From Candidatus Ribeiella danica (GTDB lineage Bacteria > Chloroflexota > Chloroflexia > Chloroflexales > Roseiflexaceae): DNA of 64,000 bases. The position numbers and the translations under genes are program-made. The notes under the pieces were generated by a model. That model worked only from the letters and a program-made list of their open reading frames with translations. It did not search any database and was not told the origin of the DNA. The stretch is from assembly GCA_016717335.1 (NCBI GenBank), contig JADKFS010000016.1, positions 248,001 through 312,000 of the forward strand, in the 5' to 3' direction. Numbering within the stretch: the stretch's first letter is position 1; each line of letters starts with the position of its first letter. Of the stretch, positions 59,642 to 64,000 are shown one piece after another.

Positions 59642-62600
59642 TTACTTCGTGAACTGGAACTGGGCGGTATGGACCGTGTTGTCGATCAGCTTGACCGTGA
59701 GCATACGGCAGCTGTTGGCCCAGGTCTTGTCGGTCTTCCAGACATAGGTGTACAGCCCGGACAGCGGGTCATACGTCAGACTCGAATTACCGGCCGTGAC
59801 TGTCTCCTCGATCACGTCGGTTGGCTCCTTCGAGTCGCACTTCATCACCATCGACTGCGGGTAGCCTGCCGCGAAGATCCCCAGGCCGTAGTCGCCGCCC
59901 AAGCTAAACTTGATCGGGATTCCACTGCCCGCCTTGGCGACGTTGAGGACGTTGCCGTTGTCGATCGGCTGGTAGAAGTTGCTCCAGCCCGGCCAGTAGA
60001 CGTTATACCGGTGGGTGACCGAGGCGGTGTTGCCGGCGACGTCGGCTGCCTGCACGGTGTAGCTGTGGAAGCCGACGGCGCTTGTATCGAACGGCGCGCC
60101 GTTGGCGGTCGTACCGACGCAGGAGGCAACGCCCGATTGCGTGTCGGCGCAGGTGAAGGAGGCGTTCTGAGTCGAGTTGAGCGGGTAGTTGCCCGGCGCA
60201 CCCGCGGCCTGCGTGCTCGCCTCGGCCGGCGCGACGAGGTCGATCGTCGGCGGCGTGAATTCCTGCCAGACGCTGTCGGTCAGCCGGATGTCACGCGAGG
60301 AAGCCCCGGCCATGATCTGGTAGACGCCGTCGGCGATCTTCCAGCTGTGCGAGGCCGTGTCCCAGTACGAGAAAGCCCGCCGGTCGAGCTTCAACGACAC
60401 CTGCTGGGACTGGCCCGGCTGGAGGGAGACCTTCTGGTAGCCCTTCAGCAGCTTGGATGGTTCGCCGGCTGCGCTGGGGAAGTCGACGTAGACCTGGCCG
60501 ACCTCGGCACCCGCGCGGCTGCCGGCGTTCTTGATCGTGAAGCTGACATCGACGGTTCCATCGGTATTCCGGTGGAGCGAGAGACCGCTGTAGTCGAAGG
60601 TGGTGTAGGAGAGGCCGTAGCCGAACGGGAACAGCGGCTCGATGTTCTGGCTGTCGAACCAGCGATAGCCGACCTTCATGCCCTCGGAGTAGCTGACCTG
60701 GCGGATTCCAGCACTGTCGACGATGCCGGGGAATTGCGCGGCCGATCCAGCCGCCGGGAGATCAGCTGCCGACTTCGGGAAGGTCTGCGGCAGCTTGCCG
60801 GACGGGTTGACGTCGCCCCACAGCAGCGCCGGGATGGCGTTGCCCATCTCCTGGCCGGCGTACCACACCTCGAGCACGCCCTTGACCTGGTCGATCCAGG
60901 GCATCAGCACCGGGCCGCCGGTCTGCAGCACGACGATCGTGTTCGAGTTCGCCGCCGCCACGGCCGAGATCAGTGTATTGCCGTTGCCGTCCAGGTTGAG
61001 GCTGGCGCGGTCGCTGCCCTCGCCCTCGCGGTAGTAGCCGAAGACGATCGCGACATCGGCGCCAGCCGCCGTCGTGGCCGCCGCCGCGGTGTCACTGCCG
61101 TTGTTGAAGACGACCGTATTACCGTCCTGTGCAGCCCGCGTCGTGATCCCCGTCAGCGGCGCGACAGGTGTGCAGGGGACGCTGGGGGCGGTGTACGCGC
61201 ACACACTCGCCGCGCTGATACCGCTCGTAGCCGTGTTCGACGCTGTCGGCCCGATCACCGCGATGGTCTTCCCCGAGCCACTCAGTGGCAGAATCCCGCC
61301 CTGATTCTTCAGTAGGACCGAGCCGGCCTGTGCAACCTGCCGCGCGACCGCCTGATTCGTGGGGGTGGAGACGTTCGCCTCCGCCGCGGCCGGGAGCGGG
61401 TGATCGAAAAGACCTGCGGCGATGTGGGCGCGCACGACGCGGAACGCGGCCGCGTCGATATGCGCCTGTGTGATCTGGCCAGCCGTGAGCGCGCTCTTGA
61501 GCAATGTCGGCGTGTAGAAGCGCGGCCGGTTGAGCTCCTGATCCAGCCCGCCTACCAGCGAGGCGGCGGTGGAGTGCTGCGAGCCGAAATCGGTGACGAC
61601 CCAACCCTTGAAGCCGACCGTGGTCTTGAGATACTCACGGAGGATCGTCGGGTTCTCGCAGGCCCAGACGCCGTTAATCTGGTTGAACGAGCACATAATG
61701 CTGTGTGGCTGGCCTTGCTTGACCGCGATCTCGAACGGTAGAAGATATGTTTCGACCAACGTGCGCTCGTCCATGTTGGAAGAGCTGGTCTGGCGGCTGG
61801 TTTCCTGCTCGTTGCCGACATAGTGCTTGAGACTCGCCTCGACCGGCTCGTTCGGGTTGTCCTCCTGCACGCCACGAATCATCGCCCCAGCCAGCGTACC
61901 AGCGAGGACCGGATCCTCGCCCATGTACTCGGAGTTGCGGCCGTTCTGCGGCGTCCGCCCGCTGGCAACACCCGGTCCGAGCAGGACGTTGCGGTGTTTG
62001 TGGAAGGCCTCGTAGCCCTGCGCCTGTCCCTTCTGGCGGCTGAGGGTCGGATCCCAAGTCGCCGTGAGGCCGATCTGCGAGGGGAATGCCGTGATGCCAG
62101 TCCCGCCGCCCGAGATAGCCTGCGGCCCGTCGGTGTACTGGATCACCGGGGTGCAAGGAACCTGCACAGGATAGGTGACACCGCTAAATGTTGTCGTAGC
62201 AGGGTTGTTTGCGGCCTGCTCGTCGAGCCAGCGCAACTCCTGGTCGAGCGTCGACGCGGCGAGCAGTGCCGTCGCGCGCTGGTCCGGCGACTTAGAGCTA
62301 TCCATCCAGGGATAACTCGTTGTATCCGAGCAGTCCGCATCCGTGAACGTCCCGCTCTGCGAAACGCCCGAGGCCTGCCCTAGGGCGGTGTAGGCGTAGG
62401 CGCCAACCGCGGCGCTGCCCGAAACCAGTGTCACTTGGCACGCCCAAACGCCAGTTCCGTCGGCAGTGGTGTCACAGGCGGCGGCGTAGTTGTTGGGGCC
62501 GCTGACGGCGACATGGACAGTTTCATTGGGCGCGTAGCCTGCATTATCGCTGTTATCGCCACTGATTGTGACGACTGAACCGGGTTGGTAGTCTGCCTTA

Positions 62601-62707
62601 TCGGTCCAGACCGCAGCCTGTGCTACGCCTATCACATTGGTAACCACCAGCACCAGGAGGATGAAGATCGTAAGTCTGCGGAGGGATCGAGACATCCTTG
62701 CTCTCAT
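59642..62707 (-). CDS. Large secreted GH3 beta-glycosidase with accessory domains
   Basis: From ATG 62707 (AAAGGAG upstream) the protein has 1021 residues. A signal peptide (LTIFILLVLVVTNVIGVAQA) is followed by an Ig-like domain to about residue 120. The GH3 barrel includes LGPGVASGRTPQNGRNSEYM and nucleophile GWVVTDFGSQHS (Asp about 369). The sandwich domain has YREGEGSDRASLNLDG, and a fibronectin III-like domain has KNAGSRAGAEVGQVYVDFP. The C-terminus adds a bacterial Ig-like domain (YTVQAADVAGNTASVTHRY) and a PxKF-type domain (AGSGIPIKFSLGGDYGLGIF). It acts outside the cell on beta-linked oligo- or polysaccharides, feeding the neighbouring ABC importer. Confidence 0.92.
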   Translation of the reverse strand: MRARMSRSLRRLTIFILLVLVVTNVIGVAQAAVWTDKADYQPGSVVTISGDNSDNAGYAPNETVHVAVSGPNNYAAACDTTADGTGVWACQVTLVSGSAAVGAYAYTALGQASGVSQSGTFTDADCSDTTSYPWMDSSKSPDQRATALLAASTLDQELRWLDEQAANNPATTTFSGVTYPVQVPCTPVIQYTDGPQAISGGGTGITAFPSQIGLTATWDPTLSRQKGQAQGYEAFHKHRNVLLGPGVASGRTPQNGRNSEYMGEDPVLAGTLAGAMIRGVQEDNPNEPVEASLKHYVGNEQETSRQTSSSNMDERTLVETYLLPFEIAVKQGQPHSIMCSFNQINGVWACENPTILREYLKTTVGFKGWVVTDFGSQHSTAASLVGGLDQELNRPRFYTPTLLKSALTAGQITQAHIDAAAFRVVRAHIAAGLFDHPLPAAAEANVSTPTNQAVARQVAQAGSVLLKNQGGILPLSGSGKTIAVIGPTASNTATSGISAASVCAYTAPSVPCTPVAPLTGITTRAAQDGNTVVFNNGSDTAAAATTAAGADVAIVFGYYREGEGSDRASLNLDGNGNTLISAVAAANSNTIVVLQTGGPVLMPWIDQVKGVLEVWYAGQEMGNAIPALLWGDVNPSGKLPQTFPKSAADLPAAGSAAQFPGIVDSAGIRQVSYSEGMKVGYRWFDSQNIEPLFPFGYGLSYTTFDYSGLSLHRNTDGTVDVSFTIKNAGSRAGAEVGQVYVDFPSAAGEPSKLLKGYQKVSLQPGQSQQVSLKLDRRAFSYWDTASHSWKIADGVYQIMAGASSRDIRLTDSVWQEFTPPTIDLVAPAEASTQAAGAPGNYPLNSTQNASFTCADTQSGVASCVGTTANGAPFDTSAVGFHSYTVQAADVAGNTASVTHRYNVYWPGWSNFYQPIDNGNVLNVAKAGSGIPIKFSLGGDYGLGIFAAGYPQSMVMKCDSKEPTDVIEETVTAGNSSLTYDPLSGLYTYVWKTDKTWANSCRMLTVKLIDNTVHTAQFQFTK

Positions 62708-63091
62708 CGTGAAATCTCCTTTGATGATGTACGCCTTCGTCATGGCCGAATCAGTGGTCGCGCGAACGACCAGGGCCGCCATTACTCAGCGGCGTTCGAG
62801 ACGGGTGGCGAGGTACTGTTCATGGTCACCGAACACGGGATTTCTCCATCCTCCTTTCCTGCTCGCGGCGACTAAGGCGGCTGCTGCTATGCCAGGTTAT
62901 GGTAACGAGAGGCCTAACCAGGCGAAGGGCTTTCGGCAGGTTCGAGTTTCGGCGGGCAGACTCAAGCAAGCAATCACCAAAAGGCGGTTGATTGCTCGAC
63001 GACATTTCGCGCTGCAGTTAGCGATACGCCCCACCGTGAGCGTACTTCACGGCAGATCGGGTTGGAAATTTAGGTAGTGCAGATTGATTAG
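62708..63091. other. Long untranslated leader of the GH3 gene
   Basis: If the promoter at 63108-63135 is used, the transcript has a leader of nearly 400 bases. No protein-coding gene or clear riboswitch-like fold is recognised in it. Confidence 0.35.
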
Positions 63092-63135
63092 ATCAATGAA
63101 TGAATGAATTATATAGGACAAATGAGGTTTGTCAA
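63092..63135 (-). promoter_or_regulatory. Promoter and ROK-type operator upstream of the secreted GH3 gene
   Basis: On the minus strand TTGACA (63130-63135) and TATAAT (63108-63113) are 16 bases apart. They are followed by TTCATTCATTCATTGAT (63092-63108), almost the same operator as at 59452. The bases around -35 (CTGCCTCTTGACAAA versus TTGCCTCTTGACAAA) are also shared, indicating a duplicated regulatory sequence. Confidence 0.7.
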
Positions 63136-63237
63136 GAGGCAGTTTCAAACACTATGTAGGGAAGTGTCTGTCATCGGCAAAGCGACGGTCTGGTACGCTC
63201 ACTTCTCGTCTGGCCGTCCTTATTGCTGAGGTTTGAG

Positions 63238-63459
63238 TTATAGACTATCACGTCTGCTCATGCGCCGATAGCCGTAGCCCGGGGAACTCCAGCACAATCT
63301 GCGGAGTAGCATCGCCCAGCACCACATCGCGCTGCGTCTGGGTGGGCGTGTGCGGCCGAGCGTAGACCCACGACCGACTGACATCGACCGACTGACGTCA
63401 AGCAGCGCGCAGAGCTGGCGGATCGACAGGCTCGGAAATTCCTGCTGCAATGTGCTCAT
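63238..63459 (-). pseudogene. IS3-family transposase OrfB, internally deleted
   Basis: Beginning at ATG 63459, which overlaps the orfA stop as ATGA, the frame reads STLQQEFPSLSIRQLCALLDVSRS, the normal IS3 OrfB start. A 12-base direct duplication (GACCGACTGACA/G) and a large deletion follow. The sequence then resumes with IVLEFPG and, in the next frame, GYGYRRM. The DDE catalytic residues are missing. Confidence 0.65.
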
Positions 63460-63755
63460 ACGCTGATGGCGGGCTTGGACAGGACACGCTGCAACGCTTT
63501 TTTGAACGCGACGTTCTCCACGGCGAGTTGGCCGGACATGCACGCGAGGTCGGCAATGCGCGCCGCATAGTCGGTAGTGGCGGACGGCGTCTCGAGCGGG
63601 GTGAAGGCATCCTCACCGCGCAAGCGCACTTCGTGGCGCCCGCGGTTGAGCACGATCTCGGCGATCTGGTATTCGCGGCAGGCCTGAGCCGGTCGTAGCT
63701 CGCCCGACTCGACCGCCCTGACGACCTTGAGTTTGAGCGGGTGTAGGTTTTCTTC
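63456..63755 (-). pseudogene. IS3-family OrfA remnant
   Basis: One minus frame reads LKLKVVRAVESGELRPAQAC, then REYQIAEIVLNRGRHEVRLR, and ends with ARIADLACMSGQLAVENVAF before a TGA at 63456. This is the helix-turn-helix plus leucine-zipper pattern of IS3/IS2-group OrfA. The N-terminus near 63760 has no clear start, and part of the HTH appears deleted. Confidence 0.55.
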
Positions 63756-63810
63756 GCCGCCGTAAACCGGTCCATCTGATGCAGCGGGTCAACGACACCG
63801 CCTACAGCAT

Positions 63811-63963
63811 CAGGGCTTGTGCAAAGTCAGCTTTGGTGGGGCTTCGGGGGCGGCGAAGCCGCCCCCGAAGAATCTTTGTTGTCGGTTCTTGGCAGCTTTA
63901 CCGCCAAGAACCGACAACAAATGGGGCGTGGGGCGCAGCCCCACCTACTTTGCACGAGCCCTG
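63811..63963. mobile_element. Nested palindromic MITE-like element (~153 bp)
   Basis: Outer ends are inverted repeats (CAGGGCTTGTGCAAAGT at 63811-63827 against ACTTTGCACGAGCCCTG at 63947-63963, one mismatch), and GGTGGGGCT pairs with AGCCCCACC further in. Inside are two perfect hairpins: 13-bp arms at 63842-63854/63858-63870 with loop GAA, and 19-bp arms at 63875-63893/63903-63921. Flanks CCTACAGCAT and CCTACGGCAT may be a target duplication. Confidence 0.75.
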
Positions 63964-64000
63964 CCCTACGGCATTATGACCCAATACCAGGCGGAATACG

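Noticed and set aside
59597..61315. Plus-strand ORF of 572 codons
   Set aside because: Antisense to the secreted GH3 gene; composition is that of a mirror frame and no motif is recognisable.

Overview
The window looks like a chromosomal segment of a high-GC, aerobic, polysaccharide-degrading member of the Chloroflexota (Roseiflexus/Kouleothrix/Herpetosiphon-like). This is inferred from gene style: a fused CydDC transporter, very large MalT-type LuxR regulators, two-GAF proteins, SARP/BTAD regulators, abundant 7- and 8-bp tandem repeats and palindromic intergenic elements. No rRNA, tRNA or CRISPR array was seen.

Layout. 1-7 kb: a partial OmpR-type response regulator and a cytochrome bd operon (cydA-cydB-cydDC, minus strand). 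7-16 kb: small membrane and signalling genes, including DUF2243, a secreted Gly-rich protein, an operon of a two-GAF protein, a small membrane protein and lgt, a DUF1634-TauE/SafE pair, a MarR gene with clear promoter and operator repeats, and a receiver/kinase chimera that appears to be a collapsed phoP-phoR pair. 16.5-20.7 kb: an F420-type oxidoreductase, then a decayed plasmid-like backbone (actin-like ParM, ParR-like adaptor, RepB-type primase) with deletions and frameshifts. 20.7-33 kb: a sugar or oligosaccharide island on the minus strand, made of a GH32 fructosidase, a complete Opp/Dpp-type ABC transporter (SBP-B-C-D-F), two LacI-type regulators (one without its DNA-binding domain) and a BTAD regulator. 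33.2-38.7 kb: a LuxR/SnoaL/SRPBCC/nitrilase cassette bracketed by two identical 129-bp elements in opposite orientation. 38.8-46 kb: a class C beta-lactamase-like hydrolase, a 5'-truncated alpha/beta hydrolase, a quinone oxidoreductase, a small hypothetical gene and a MalT-like regulator. 46.7-62.8 kb: a plant-glycan or rhamnoside utilisation locus (GH78, GH3, GH78, a CUT1-type ABC importer without its own ATPase, a ROK repressor and a large secreted GH3). 63-64 kb: an IS3-family relic and a nested palindromic element.

How the genes work together. The GH78/GH3/ABC/ROK block reads as one catabolic regulon: the secreted GH3 releases glycosides, the ABC importer takes up oligosaccharides, intracellular GH78 and GH3 enzymes trim rhamnosides and beta-glucosides, and the ROK protein controls at least its own gene and the secreted GH3 through near-identical promoter/operator sequences. 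The GH32/Opp/LacI block is a parallel system for another substrate, probably a fructan-type sugar. cydABDC supports respiration at low oxygen.

The window is notable for genome erosion and rearrangement. It contains gene-fragment chimeras, paralog-derived tandem duplications, mobile-element footprints, and repeat DNA that has spread in frame into linkers of two large proteins.
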